From NCBI RefSeq assembly GCF_039534165.1, contig NZ_BAAAUX010000013.1:96875-160874 (forward strand): a stretch of 64,000 bases of DNA, read 5' to 3'. Origin of the DNA: Saccharopolyspora_D taberi. GTDB taxonomy: Bacteria > Actinomycetota > Actinomycetes > Mycobacteriales > Pseudonocardiaceae. How positions within the stretch are numbered: position 1 is the stretch's first letter; each line of letters starts with the position of its first letter. This document shows, in pieces, positions 8,589 to 15,745 of the stretch. Under the pieces are notes generated by a model, which saw only the letters and a program-made list of their open reading frames with translations, ran no database searches and was not told where the DNA came from. Position numbers and translations under genes: made by a program.

Positions 8589-8595
8589 TGGCTAT
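8581..8595. promoter_or_regulatory. LysR box (T-N11-A) over the LysR start
   Basis: ATAACCA-T-TGGCTAT is a near-perfect palindrome with T at 8582 and A at 8594, the LysR-type T-N11-A arrangement. It overlaps the LysR initiation codons and lies 71 bp ahead of the divergent SDR gene. Confidence 0.55.
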
Positions 8596-8665
8596 CACGC
8601 CGGGTCTTGGACGAACAAGCACGGCGGGAAGCAAGCTGGTCGCAGATCAACGCGAAGGAGCGAAC

Positions 8666-9493
8666 ATGAGCAAGGTCTGGCTGGTCACCGGCGCCAACAG
8701 CGGCTTCGGCCGCGCGATCACCGAGGCGGCGGTCGAAGCGGGAGACGTGGTCATCGCGACCGCCCGCCGCGTCGCGGCGCTCGACGACCTGGTCACCGCG
8801 CACCCCGACCAGGTCGAAGCCCTCCCCCTGGACGTCACCGACCAGAAGTCGATCGACGCCGCGGTGGAAGACGTCGTCACCCGCCACGGCCGCATCGATG
8901 TCCTGGTGAACAACGCAGGCCGCACCCACGTCGGCGCGGTCGAGGAAAGCACCGACGAGGAACTGCGCTCGCTGTTCGACGTGCACTTCTTCGGCCCCGC
9001 GGCCCTGGTCCGAGCGGTCGTCCCGCACATGCGCACCCGCCGCTCCGGCGCGATCGTGCAGCTCAGCAGCATGGGTGGCCAGCTGTCCTTCGCAGGCTTC
9101 GGCGCCTACAGCGCCACGAAGTTCGCCCTCGAAGGACTTTCCGAAGCCCTCGCCGACGAGGTCCGCCCGTTCGGCATCAAGGTCCTGATCGTCGAACCCG
9201 GGGCGTTCCGCACCGGCCTGTTCACCAACGGCAGCGCCAGCGAGCCCTCCACGACTTATGCCGACACCGTCGGCCAAACCCGCGCGATGATCGAATCCAG
9301 CAACGGCAGCCAGCCCGGCGACCCCACCAAGGCCGCCGCGGCGATCCTGGCTGCGTTGGAGGCGGACGACACCCCGCTGCGCCTGCCCCTCGGCAGCGAC
9401 GCAGTCGACGCCATCACCGGGCACCTCGACAGCGTGCGGGCGGAGCTGGATGCTTGGGAGGGCATTTCGCGGGGGACCGCTTTTGGGGGTTAG
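8666..9493 (+). CDS. Short-chain dehydrogenase/reductase
   Basis: 275 residues from the ATG at 8666, preceded by AAGGAG. It is a classical SDR: the dinucleotide-binding TGANSGFG at residues 8-15, DVT near 60, NNAG near 88, and catalytic Ser...YSATK near 139-156. The segment PGAFRTGLF follows the active site, as in classical oxidoreductases of the SDR5C/ketoreductase type. The first strand ends in ATARR, an Arg pair suggesting NADP(H) preference. It is divergently paired with a LysR regulator that probably controls it. The substrate is unknown. Confidence 0.85.
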   Translation: MSKVWLVTGANSGFGRAITEAAVEAGDVVIATARRVAALDDLVTAHPDQVEALPLDVTDQKSIDAAVEDVVTRHGRIDVLVNNAGRTHVGAVEESTDEELRSLFDVHFFGPAALVRAVVPHMRTRRSGAIVQLSSMGGQLSFAGFGAYSATKFALEGLSEALADEVRPFGIKVLIVEPGAFRTGLFTNGSASEPSTTYADTVGQTRAMIESSNGSQPGDPTKAAAAILAALEADDTPLRLPLGSDAVDAITGHLDSVRAELDAWEGISRGTAFGG

Positions 9494-9520
9494 GGCGAGC
9501 GGGCTTGAGTTCGTTCTGGG

Positions 9521-10570
9521 TCAGACGTGCAGGACGCCGTCGACGGCGTCCTGCACCGGCGGCACAAGACCGAACTGCAAATCCTCCTCGAGGAAGATCC
9601 CGAGCTTCGACAATCCGAAGTCGTGGCCCAACTCGGTGGTGAGGACGTCAGTTCGCACGCAACGGACTCCGGGGCGCGAGTCGTGCGTGAACGAGATCTC
9701 CATGCGGGGCGCGGAATCCAGTGCCGCGAGGGTGAGGTCGATCTGCCGGGCTCCCAGCTTGACGATCTGCGCGCACTGCGAAGCGCCGAACGGCAGGTGG
9801 TGGTCCGCGATCACATCAGGCGGCGGCAGGTCGACCGGTGGCCAGCACCGCGCGGTGATGTCGATTCCGCCTGATGGGAGGAGAGCTCGGGGAGCGTCCC
9901 GGTCGCCGGTGATGTGGAGCAGCTCGACAGGTGGCTGGAAGACCCACGGCCGTTTCCCGGCCCTGCGAACTGCCACCGCGAGGCCGTTCCCCAACGGCGC
10001 TGCACTGCTGATCGAACCGGCGCCGAGGTTCCACTCCCGCCGCTCACCCCCGGGAGGATCGTGTGCGACGGTGGCGGTCCAAGCGGTGCCGTTCAAGTGG
10101 GACGTGTACTTCCAGAATGGATCGTGTTTTCCACTGCGGGAGAATCGGGTTTGCGCGCGCCGTGCTCCCGATGTCGCGGGAAACTCGGTGAGCGACTCGA
10201 CTGTGGCCGGTGTGGTGGACAGATCAACGACGACAGCATCACCGTCGGGTGCCGAAGCGATCGCGACGGACTTCTCCGAGGCGACCGCGAAACGGGTGGG
10301 CCAAGCGAAAGCCGACGGTGCCCGGAGATGTTCCCAGGACACGGTTTCCCGCACAGCTCCATCGCTGTCCAGAACTACCGCCACGGGTTGCACGTCATCG
10401 ATCGCAACGACGTGCAACCCGCACGGGACAAGAACGCTCGGGCGAAACGAGCGCCGTACCGCGGTCGACAGCATGCGTTCAGGGTAGTGGTGTTCAGGCA
10501 GGAAGCATTTCTCGAACTGGATGTCCTGGGAACCGTCGGCGGGCAGCGGGTGCTCGCCCTTCAGCCCCAA
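9521..10570 (-). CDS. Hypothetical protein in frame behind the ABC ATPase gene
   Basis: 349 residues if the TTG at 10570 is used; an ATG at 10474 would give 317. It is in the same frame as the ABC ATPase gene and separated from it by one TGA plus one codon. The sequence is beta-rich, with repeated short hydrophobic strands broken by Asp/Gly turns (SVAIASAPDGDAVVVDLS, RPSVLVPCGLHVVAID). That hints at a propeller-like or beta-sandwich fold, but I recognise no family. There is no signal peptide or membrane segment. Codon usage is a little less GC-biased than its neighbours. The gene contains a strong internal inverted repeat (10383-10420) and ends in a perfect 30-bp palindrome. Confidence 0.55.
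   Translation of the reverse strand: MGLKGEHPLPADGSQDIQFEKCFLPEHHYPERMLSTAVRRSFRPSVLVPCGLHVVAIDDVQPVAVVLDSDGAVRETVSWEHLRAPSAFAWPTRFAVASEKSVAIASAPDGDAVVVDLSTTPATVESLTEFPATSGARRAQTRFSRSGKHDPFWKYTSHLNGTAWTATVAHDPPGGERREWNLGAGSISSAAPLGNGLAVAVRRAGKRPWVFQPPVELLHITGDRDAPRALLPSGGIDITARCWPPVDLPPPDVIADHHLPFGASQCAQIVKLGARQIDLTLAALDSAPRMEISFTHDSRPGVRCVRTDVLTTELGHDFGLSKLGIFLEEDLQFGLVPPVQDAVDGVLHV
9527..9556. terminator. Perfect 30-bp palindrome between convergent genes
   Basis: Positions 9527-9541 are exactly reverse-complementary to 9542-9556 (half-site begins GTGCAGGACG). The palindrome lies in the last codons of the hypothetical gene and 34 bp after the SDR stop. A bidirectional terminator role is likely; the tight loop is unusual. 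Confidence 0.5.
10383..10420. repeat. 13-bp inverted repeat inside a coding region
   Basis: CGGGTTGCACGTC (10383-10395) is perfectly mirrored by GACGTGCAACCCG (10408-10420) around a 12-bp loop. It lies near the 5' end of the hypothetical gene, where an intragenic hairpin could affect translation or polarity. Confidence 0.5.
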
Positions 10571-10573
10571 ACC

Positions 10574-11332
10574 TCAAACCGAGTCAGCGACGAGCTGGTG
10601 GCCCTTGTAAGCGGTGAGGACATCGCGCAGCGGGCCCTGCATCCGCATTCGGCCCTCGTCCATCCAGATCGCCGTGGTGCACAGCTCCTGCAGCAGTTCT
10701 TCGGCGTGCGAGGCGAACACCAGGATGCCCGAGCGGTTCACCAGGTCCGCAAAACGTTGCCGGGCCTTGGCGACGAACGCCGCGTCGACCGCGCCCAGGC
10801 CCTCGTCGAGGATCAGGATCTCCGGGCTGATCGTGGTCACCACCCCGAGCGCCAGCCGCACCCGCATGCCGGCGGAGTAGGTCCGCAGCGGCATCCGCAG
10901 GTAGTCGCCGAGCTCGGTGAACTCGGCGATGTCATCCACCCGTTCCTGCATCTGCTTGCGCGTCATCCCGAGGAACAGACCGCGGATGATGATGTTCTCG
11001 TAACCCGAGACCTCCGGGTCCATCCCCACGCCCAGGTCGAACACCGGCGCGACCTTCCCCACGATCCGCGCGCTGCCGCGCGTCGGCTCGTAGATCCCGG
11101 ACAGCAGTCGCAGCAGGGTGGACTTGCCCGCCCCGTTGTGCCCGACCAGCGCCACCCGGTCACCTTCGCGCAGCGACAGGGTGACGTCCCGCAACGCCTC
11201 GATGACCGGAACCTTCGCGCCGGTGCCGATCTTGCCGCCGACCTTGCCGAGGACCTTCTTCTTCAGCGACCTCGTCTTGGCGTCGAAGATCGGAAAGTCG
11301 ACGTACGCGTCCCTCACCTCGATGCTCACCAT
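10574..11332 (-). CDS. ABC transporter ATPase, polysaccharide-export (Wzt/RfbE) type
   Basis: 252 residues with Walker A VGHNGAGKST (about 63-72), signature YSAGMRVRLALG, Walker B ILILDEGLGAVD and the H-loop FASHAEEL. The N-terminal extension (FDAKTRSLKKKVLGKVGGKI) before the Walker A is typical of Wzt/TagH/RfbE ATPases. These energise export of lipid-linked polysaccharides such as mycobacterial galactan. The partner permease is not in the window, which is unusual because the two normally sit together. A perfect palindrome lies in the divergent space to the TetR gene, so control by TetR is likely. Confidence 0.8.
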   Translation of the reverse strand: MVSIEVRDAYVDFPIFDAKTRSLKKKVLGKVGGKIGTGAKVPVIEALRDVTLSLREGDRVALVGHNGAGKSTLLRLLSGIYEPTRGSARIVGKVAPVFDLGVGMDPEVSGYENIIIRGLFLGMTRKQMQERVDDIAEFTELGDYLRMPLRTYSAGMRVRLALGVVTTISPEILILDEGLGAVDAAFVAKARQRFADLVNRSGILVFASHAEELLQELCTTAIWMDEGRMRMQGPLRDVLTAYKGHQLVADSV

Positions 11333-11357
11333 GCTCGGTCCTCACAACGTTCCAACA

Positions 11358-11385
11358 GATGCGAATGAAAATTACCATTCGCATC
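11358..11385. promoter_or_regulatory. Perfect inverted repeat, candidate TetR operator
   Basis: GATGCGAATG (11358-11367) is perfectly mirrored by CATTCGCATC (11376-11385) around 8 bp. It sits between the ABC ATPase and TetR genes, the usual place for a TetR dimer site controlling both. Confidence 0.65.
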
Positions 11386-11408
11386 CTGGCGGGGGTAACG
11401 TCGGACCG

Positions 11409-12059
11409 GTGAGCCACGCCGAGCACTTCCGCCCGCCGCAGCAAGCCCGCAGCCGGGAGTCCCTGCGCAAAGTGCTGACCTCCGCCGAACACGTGCTGAG
11501 CACCTACGGCATCGACGAGTTCACCGTGGCAGCGGTCGCCGAGCACGCCGGCATGTCCGTGGGTGCCATCTACCGGCGGTTCACCGGCAAGGAACAACTG
11601 CTCCAGGCCGTCAAGGAACAGCTGCTCGAACAGCTTGAAACCAGCGTCGCGGACGCACTCCGCTCAGCCCGCCCCGGACTGGGCGGCACCATCAGCGCCT
11701 TCACCCACGCAATGGCGCAGACGTTCTCGCACCACGCCCGGACCTTCCCGGAACTCCTCAGCGGCCAGCGCGCCGAAGGTGTCGAACGCGGCCTGCAAGC
11801 ACTCGCGGTGATCCAGCGGTCCCTCACCGAGGCCGCCAAGCCCTATCTGGACGGCATCCGCGGACGCGACCCCGAGCAAGCCCTGAACGCGGCGGCCCGG
11901 ACAGTCATCGGCTCGTGCGTGCACCGCGCCGCCACCTGCCAGTCCTGGCCGGACGGCCTCTCGTGGACGACGTGGGCTGACGAAACCACCGAGATCGCCA
12001 TGGCCTACCTCGCCACCGAAGCGTCGACCCAAAAGAAAAACCGCAGGTCACCTGAGTGA
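11409..12059 (+). CDS. TetR-family transcriptional regulator
   Basis: 216 residues from the GTG at 11409 (the ORF is open further upstream). The N-terminal helix-turn-helix reads LSTYGIDEFTVAAVAEHAGMSVGAIYRRFTGKEQLL, standard for TetR; the rest is the all-helical ligand domain. It is divergent from the ABC ATPase gene, with a perfect palindrome between. Its last codons (TQKKNRRSPE) are written in DNA that is also the displaced terminator of tRNA-Thr. The natural C-terminus therefore merges into the left edge of the integrated elements. Confidence 0.85.
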   Translation: MSHAEHFRPPQQARSRESLRKVLTSAEHVLSTYGIDEFTVAAVAEHAGMSVGAIYRRFTGKEQLLQAVKEQLLEQLETSVADALRSARPGLGGTISAFTHAMAQTFSHHARTFPELLSGQRAEGVERGLQALAVIQRSLTEAAKPYLDGIRGRDPEQALNAAARTVIGSCVHRAATCQSWPDGLSWTTWADETTEIAMAYLATEASTQKKNRRSPE

Positions 12060-12069
12060 TCCTGCGGTC
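12040..12069 (-). terminator. Displaced tRNA-Thr terminator
   Basis: ACCGCAGGTCAC (12040-12051) pairs with GTGATCCTGCGGT (12057-12069) with one bulge; on the minus strand a TTTTTCTTTT tract follows. A near-copy lies beside the intact tRNA-Thr at 23286-23318. This copy is probably the original tRNA terminator, separated from its tRNA by the insertions. Confidence 0.6.
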
Positions 12070-12077
12070 TTCCGAGC

Positions 12078-12122
12078 GAGCCGCCTAAGGGAATCGAACC
12101 CTTGACCTACGCATTACGAGTG
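12078..12122. repeat. att copy A (displaced tRNA-Thr 3' end)
   Basis: Matches the 3' part of tRNA-Thr at 23326-23370 except for two bases, and is identical to copy B at 14379-14422. The two differences (AAGGG/CCCTT versus GAGGG/CCCTC) are on opposite sides of the T-stem and are compensatory, so this was once part of a functional tRNA. Confidence 0.75.
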
Positions 12123-12141
12123 TATTTTCGAACTCGTAGTG
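12112..12141. repeat. Inverted repeat at the left att edge
   Basis: CATTACGAGT (12112-12121) is mirrored by ACTCGTAGTG (12132-12141), 9 of 10, around 10 bp. This symmetry at the end of the shared tRNA segment is typical of tyrosine-recombinase core binding sites. Confidence 0.4.
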
Positions 12142-12632
12142 CCTCGGAACATCGCGTAGCGCGACGGCTCCACCGCAGGTCAAATAAGACTGTCTTGATC
12201 GATCGGGGATGGCGTCGTATAACCAGGCGTGGGGCAGTTGGCTCCATATCTGCCCCACGCCTGAGATAACCGTGGCGAATCAACTACTCGCGAACAACCA
12301 CCTGGTGACTCCTCAGTCGATCAGGACTCTCCGTGATCACGCACCTCCGTCGCTTCGCCGCCCCCACCGTCGTCGCCAGCATCAGGCGCACACGCCCCCC
12401 CACCCGCAAGGCCAGATAGTTTTCCGCGCGCCTGAATCCCACCTGGCCCGTGCATCTCAAAGTTATGTAAACAGTGATATTACTAAAATTGACGCAGCCT
12501 TCGAACGACAGGTAGCACCGGAGTACCGAGCACCTGCGAGCAAGTAGGCCGCGCACCGGGTTTCCCAGTCGGTGCCGATCGCACGGGCCTTGCTCACAAA
12601 TGCTCACCGGCCCCCAAGAAGGAACCAAGTCG
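12142..12632. other. Low-GC stretch without a convincing gene
   Basis: This part of the older element is AT-rich for the window (for example around 12460-12500). Short open frames exist on both strands (12209-12547 plus, 12284-12628 minus), but neither has a good ribosome site, host-like codon use or a recognisable product. Confidence 0.5.
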
Positions 12633-12809
12633 ATGGTGGTTATTACTTATCCGGCTCCGCACGGTTCCCTAGCCCAGCTAGACGACGACCAAAGTCGTCA
12701 CCTGGAGGACGGATTGATCTTCCTGAAGCCGACTGCTGTGATTACTACGAGCCGACTAAGACGTGGGGGTGGTTCTCGGCTCAATATGAACATGGGGTGT
12801 TATCCTTAG
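12633..12809 (+). CDS. Small hypothetical protein of the remnant element
   Basis: 58 residues from an ATG with AAGGAACC about 9 nt upstream, ending 3 nt before the cold-shock-like gene, so the two are probably co-transcribed. The product begins MVVITYPAPHGSLAQLDDD and has no membrane segment or known motif. Alternative frames overlap here, so the call is tentative. Confidence 0.35.
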   Translation: MVVITYPAPHGSLAQLDDDQSRHLEDGLIFLKPTAVITTSRLRRGGGSRLNMNMGCYP

Positions 12810-12812
12810 CGC

Positions 12813-13049
12813 ATGAAAAAAGATGTGCACTACAACGGACAAGTTGAAGAGTGGAACCGCAGTGAGGGCTGGGGCGTAATCCGAATCGAGAACGAGACCC
12901 AGAGGATATGGGGACACTTCTCGCATATTGACGCTGACGCCAACGATTTTCGTTCACTGGAGCCCGGCGAGCACGTTGTGCTTACCGTCGAGCCCGCCGA
13001 ACAAGATGGATACCACTGGAGGGCCACATGGATCAAGAAGGGCACATAG
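12813..13049 (+). CDS. Cold-shock-domain-like small protein
   Basis: 78 residues. The pattern YNGQVEEWNRSEGWGVIRI, then IWGHFSHID, then EPGEHVVLTVEPAEQDGYHWRA follows the five-strand cold-shock/OB layout: the KGxVxxWnxxxGfGFI-like first strands and the VFvHfs-like second motif. Aromatic RNP residues are partly changed. Such variants are common in mobile elements and presumably bind RNA or single-stranded DNA. GC content is lower than in host genes. No clear ribosome site precedes the ATG, which may be translationally coupled to the small ORF 3 nt upstream. Confidence 0.65.
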   Translation: MKKDVHYNGQVEEWNRSEGWGVIRIENETQRIWGHFSHIDADANDFRSLEPGEHVVLTVEPAEQDGYHWRATWIKKGT

Positions 13050-13052
13050 TAA

Positions 13053-13580
13053 TTGGATAAAAATACCACTCGCGTTGCAGCAGTTGCAGCGGCGCTGATT
13101 GCGCTACTCCCGCTGGCGGGAACGGCAAGCGCTGATGACATCCAGAAAGACTTCTACACCAACGCTCCGGCGTTCAGCGCGTCGGATGCGAGGGGCACCT
13201 TCACTGGCCAGGTCGATTACCGCGCACCGGATTTCCCTATGGCCTGGAGCTTTGACATCGCCCCTGCGGTCGAATCTATCGCAGTATCGCCGATGGACTG
13301 CACGGCAGGATTGGTGCAGCCGGATCCTCCCTACAGTGACCGCCACACAGGAATTCCGGTCACCTATCTATGGCACTCCACTGTGAGGGCCACTCCACTG
13401 GAACGTCATACGGATTTGTGGGGCCACTGTCGTTTCAATGTGAATGTGGGCGGAAGGCCAGGAGTAGCCGATCTCAAGTTCACTTTCGACTACACCATTC
13501 ACAACCGTCCGATCGGCCAACAGGGAGCCGAGCAGGACCCGCCCTTCAATTCCACGCTAGACATTCAGTACACCGCGTAG
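13053..13580 (+). CDS. Secreted hypothetical protein of the remnant element
   Basis: 175 residues starting at a TTG 3 nt after the cold-shock-like gene. A signal peptide (DKNTTRVAAVAAALIALLPLAGTASA) precedes a mature beta-rich domain with two cysteines (near residues 82 and 126) that could form a disulfide. No catalytic motif or anchor is visible, and I do not recognise a family. Lower GC content and placement suggest it arrived with the element. Confidence 0.55.
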   Translation: MDKNTTRVAAVAAALIALLPLAGTASADDIQKDFYTNAPAFSASDARGTFTGQVDYRAPDFPMAWSFDIAPAVESIAVSPMDCTAGLVQPDPPYSDRHTGIPVTYLWHSTVRATPLERHTDLWGHCRFNVNVGGRPGVADLKFTFDYTIHNRPIGQQGAEQDPPFNSTLDIQYTA

Positions 13581-13694
13581 CCAAGGTTTACTGAGACACA
13601 ACGGCCGGCCAGGGTGAAAGAGCCTTGGCCGGTAGTTGTGGATCTACGGGTCGGCTACGTCGCGACGGATGGGGACGCCGCTCCCGCTGCCGTA

Positions 13695-13744
13695 NNNNNN
13701 NNNNNNNNNNNNNNNNNNNNNNNNNNNNNNNNNNNNNNNNNNNN
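13695..13744. other. Assembly gap (50 N)
   Basis: Undetermined bases; true length unknown. The gap falls inside the older element and may hide the start of a gene. Confidence 0.95.
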
Positions 13745-13915
13745 GTGACCATCGCCGACGACACCGCACAGGAGATCCTTGCTGACGCACGGCGTGGTGC
13801 GGCCGACACCGAGGCCCGGGCGCCGCAGCCGCACCAGCGGGCCGTCCAGCTGCTCCGCGAGAATCCCTCGAAGCAGGGGCTCATTCAAGGGCGACCGGTT
13901 GACCGAATCCGCTAA
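13745..13915 (+). CDS. Short ORF beside the gap, possibly a gene fragment
   Basis: An open frame emerges from the gap and ends at 13915 (57 codons with the stop): TIADDTAQEILADARRGAAD, then an Arg/Gln-rich tail. It could start at the GTG at 13745 or continue from within the gap. The sequence is helical and charged, with no recognised domain. It directly precedes the integrase remnant. Confidence 0.25.
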   Translation: MTIADDTAQEILADARRGAADTEARAPQPHQRAVQLLRENPSKQGLIQGRPVDRIR

Positions 13916-13936
13916 GGCCTTGACTGAACTTTTCAG

Positions 13937-14369
13937 ATGCACTACATCCTGCCGTACTGGCGGTCGACCTGGCTCGACGCAATCGACACCGATGGGGTCC
14001 AGAAGTGGGTCGACAAACTTGTCTCACTCACGGACGAGAACGGCAGTCCGCTCTTGGCTCCAGCGACCGTTCATCGAATCTATGCGGTGTTCTCGGCAAT
14101 GATGGCGGCAGCCGCCAAAGCGAAGAGGATCACAGCCTCACCGCATCGCTCGCGCATCAGCCGCAGGCGGCCACTTCTCCGTGATCGTCACCGAACGTTA
14201 CGGGCATCTGGCCTACACCCAGTGGGACGCGATCCGCGCGGCGCACACCCGGAAGCCGGTTGCGAAGGAGTGGTTGGCGCAACCTGCTTCATACGTGCTC
14301 CATGCAGACGACACTGCGGCGGGAGCCAAGATCATCGATCTCGCCTCCCGCCGCAGGTCAGCGGGTTGA
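13937..14369 (+). pseudogene. Tyrosine integrase remnant
   Basis: The first part encodes the core-binding (SAM-like) domain of a phage-type integrase (YWRSTWLDAI, VQKWVDKLVS, APATVHRIYAVFSAMM). Near 14140-14165 the frame changes and the sequence jumps to the C-terminal active-site tail GGHFSVIVTERYGHLAYTQW, which holds the box-II His and the nucleophile Tyr. The intervening catalytic Arg and HxxR region is missing, so an internal deletion with frameshift has inactivated it. Its end lies 9 bp before att copy B, the usual integrase-next-to-att arrangement. Confidence 0.75.
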
Positions 14370-14378
14370 ACCGCAGCA

Positions 14379-14422
14379 GAGCCGCCTAAGGGAATCGAAC
14401 CCTTGACCTACGCATTACGAGT
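14379..14422. repeat. att copy B, junction of the two elements
   Basis: Identical over 44 bp to copy A and differing from the tRNA copy C at two T-stem positions. It is probably the tRNA 3' end supplied by the older element and later displaced when the younger element integrated into the same tRNA gene. Confidence 0.75.
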
Positions 14423-14590
14423 TCCGTAGTGATCAAGACGAACACTGATTCGACGGGTCGCTAGAGCCCGTCCCGTCCAGGTCAGGACGTTGATCCGTCC
14501 GCCTCACGTGCCCGGATGTCGCAGAGTTACGCGGCGTCCGGGCACGCAATGGGCACGCATCGGGCGCGCACCTCAACCACCCGATCCCCG

Positions 14591-15745
14591 CTACAGCGAG
14601 GTGATCACGTTCGACGGTTCGTCGAGCCACACGCGGTGTTCACCGCCATCGACGGTGAGGCCGAAGCGCTCTCGCGGTGGTCTGCCGAGTGTGTCCCACT
14701 GCTGGTGAGCTTTCTCGATGGTGTCCCACAGCCGCGCAGGTCCGCCTTGGCGAACGACGTACTGATCGGATTCGGGCGCGGTGTGGCAAACCCACGACCC
14801 GTCGGGTCTGATGAGCCACGTTTCGGACGGTGTCCCGTCAACGGGGGTGAACCCGATCCGGCTGTACGGGCCGGTGTGCAGGGTGGCGAAGAACTCGAAC
14901 TCACGCCCCGTGGCGACCTTGGCAGGAAGGGCGGAAGCTTCGGGCTCGGTGGTGGCGGCGTCGCGGTGCGGGATGGTGGCGGCCGGCGTCTGCTGATCTC
15001 GGGTAGGCATGAACATCCCCGCATCCGGCAAGAACATGCCCTCGGCGTGGCCTTGGATATCGACGGTCAGACGCGCCAGCAGCCCCCCGACCAAAAGCGG
15101 GACCAGGATGAGGCCGCCCGGCGCGGTTTGGTCGATCCACGCACCCGGGACGCGGTGCAGGCCGACGGTCGCGATGATCCGGTCGAACGGTGCCCGCTCG
15201 GGGCACCCGTCGCGGCCGTCCACGGCGGCAAGGTGCGGGGTATAGCCGAGCTTCGCGAGCCGGTCACGTGCGAGATCCACAAGCGCAGGATCGACATCCA
15301 CGCTCGTCACGTGATCCGCCCCCAACCGGCGGCAGAGCAGAGCGGCGTTGTAGCCCGAACCGGTGCCGATCTCCAGGACCCGGTGTCCGTCGTGGACGTC
15401 GAGAGCTTCGAGCATGAGCGCCATCAACGACGGCGCGGAGCTGGACGACGTGGGCTGTCCCTTGACGATCTCGCCCCGCCGGGCCGCGTGAAGTGCGTCG
15501 GTCGTGTTGTCGAGCTGGGTGGTGTGCGCGGTGTTGCGGTACACCCCGTCTCGCCATTCGTCGGTGCGCTCGATGAGCCGCCATCCGGGCCGGTCGGTGC
15601 GGGTTTCGAAGTAGTACGGGACGAACACTCCGCGTGGGGTGTCGCTGAACGCGGCGATCCACGAAGGATCACGCAGGATGCCGTCGTCCTGGAGTTGGGC
15701 GACGAGGCGGGCGCGTAGGGCTTCGGTATCGGTCGTGGTGGTCAC
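14591..15745 (-). CDS. PIMT-like methyltransferase of a graspetide cluster
   Basis: 384 residues starting at a GTG that overlaps the ligase stop (GTGA). The SAM-binding motif LEIGTGSGYNAALL lies near residues 124-137, preceded by the protein-isoaspartate methyltransferase hallmark region (PRGVFVP near 37-43). A further 150-residue C-terminal domain is specific to the form found with ATP-grasp RiPP systems. In characterised relatives (fuscimiditide family) this enzyme methylates a defined Asp of the ester-crosslinked peptide, which then closes to a stable aspartimide. The precursor encoded next door has two Asp-Gly pairs in its core, consistent with that chemistry. Confidence 0.85.
   Translation of the reverse strand: MTTTTDTEALRARLVAQLQDDGILRDPSWIAAFSDTPRGVFVPYYFETRTDRPGWRLIERTDEWRDGVYRNTAHTTQLDNTTDALHAARRGEIVKGQPTSSSSAPSLMALMLEALDVHDGHRVLEIGTGSGYNAALLCRRLGADHVTSVDVDPALVDLARDRLAKLGYTPHLAAVDGRDGCPERAPFDRIIATVGLHRVPGAWIDQTAPGGLILVPLLVGGLLARLTVDIQGHAEGMFLPDAGMFMPTRDQQTPAATIPHRDAATTEPEASALPAKVATGREFEFFATLHTGPYSRIGFTPVDGTPSETWLIRPDGSWVCHTAPESDQYVVRQGGPARLWDTIEKAHQQWDTLGRPPRERFGLTVDGGEHRVWLDEPSNVITSL

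Larger units (their letters stand above)
12078..14422. mobile_element. Degenerate integrative element (left, older)
   Basis: About 2.3 kb plus a 50-N gap, bounded by two identical 44-bp copies of the tRNA-Thr 3' end (12078-12121 and 14379-14422). It holds a low-GC segment with a cold-shock-like gene, a secreted protein and a small ORF, followed by a broken tyrosine integrase ending at the right repeat. Composition is clearly lower in GC than the flanks. No replication or transfer gene is seen. Confidence 0.65.

Noticed and set aside
12209..12547. 112-codon ORF in the low-GC part of the older element
   Set aside because: No ribosome site, low-complexity basic product and a competing minus-strand frame; not supportable.
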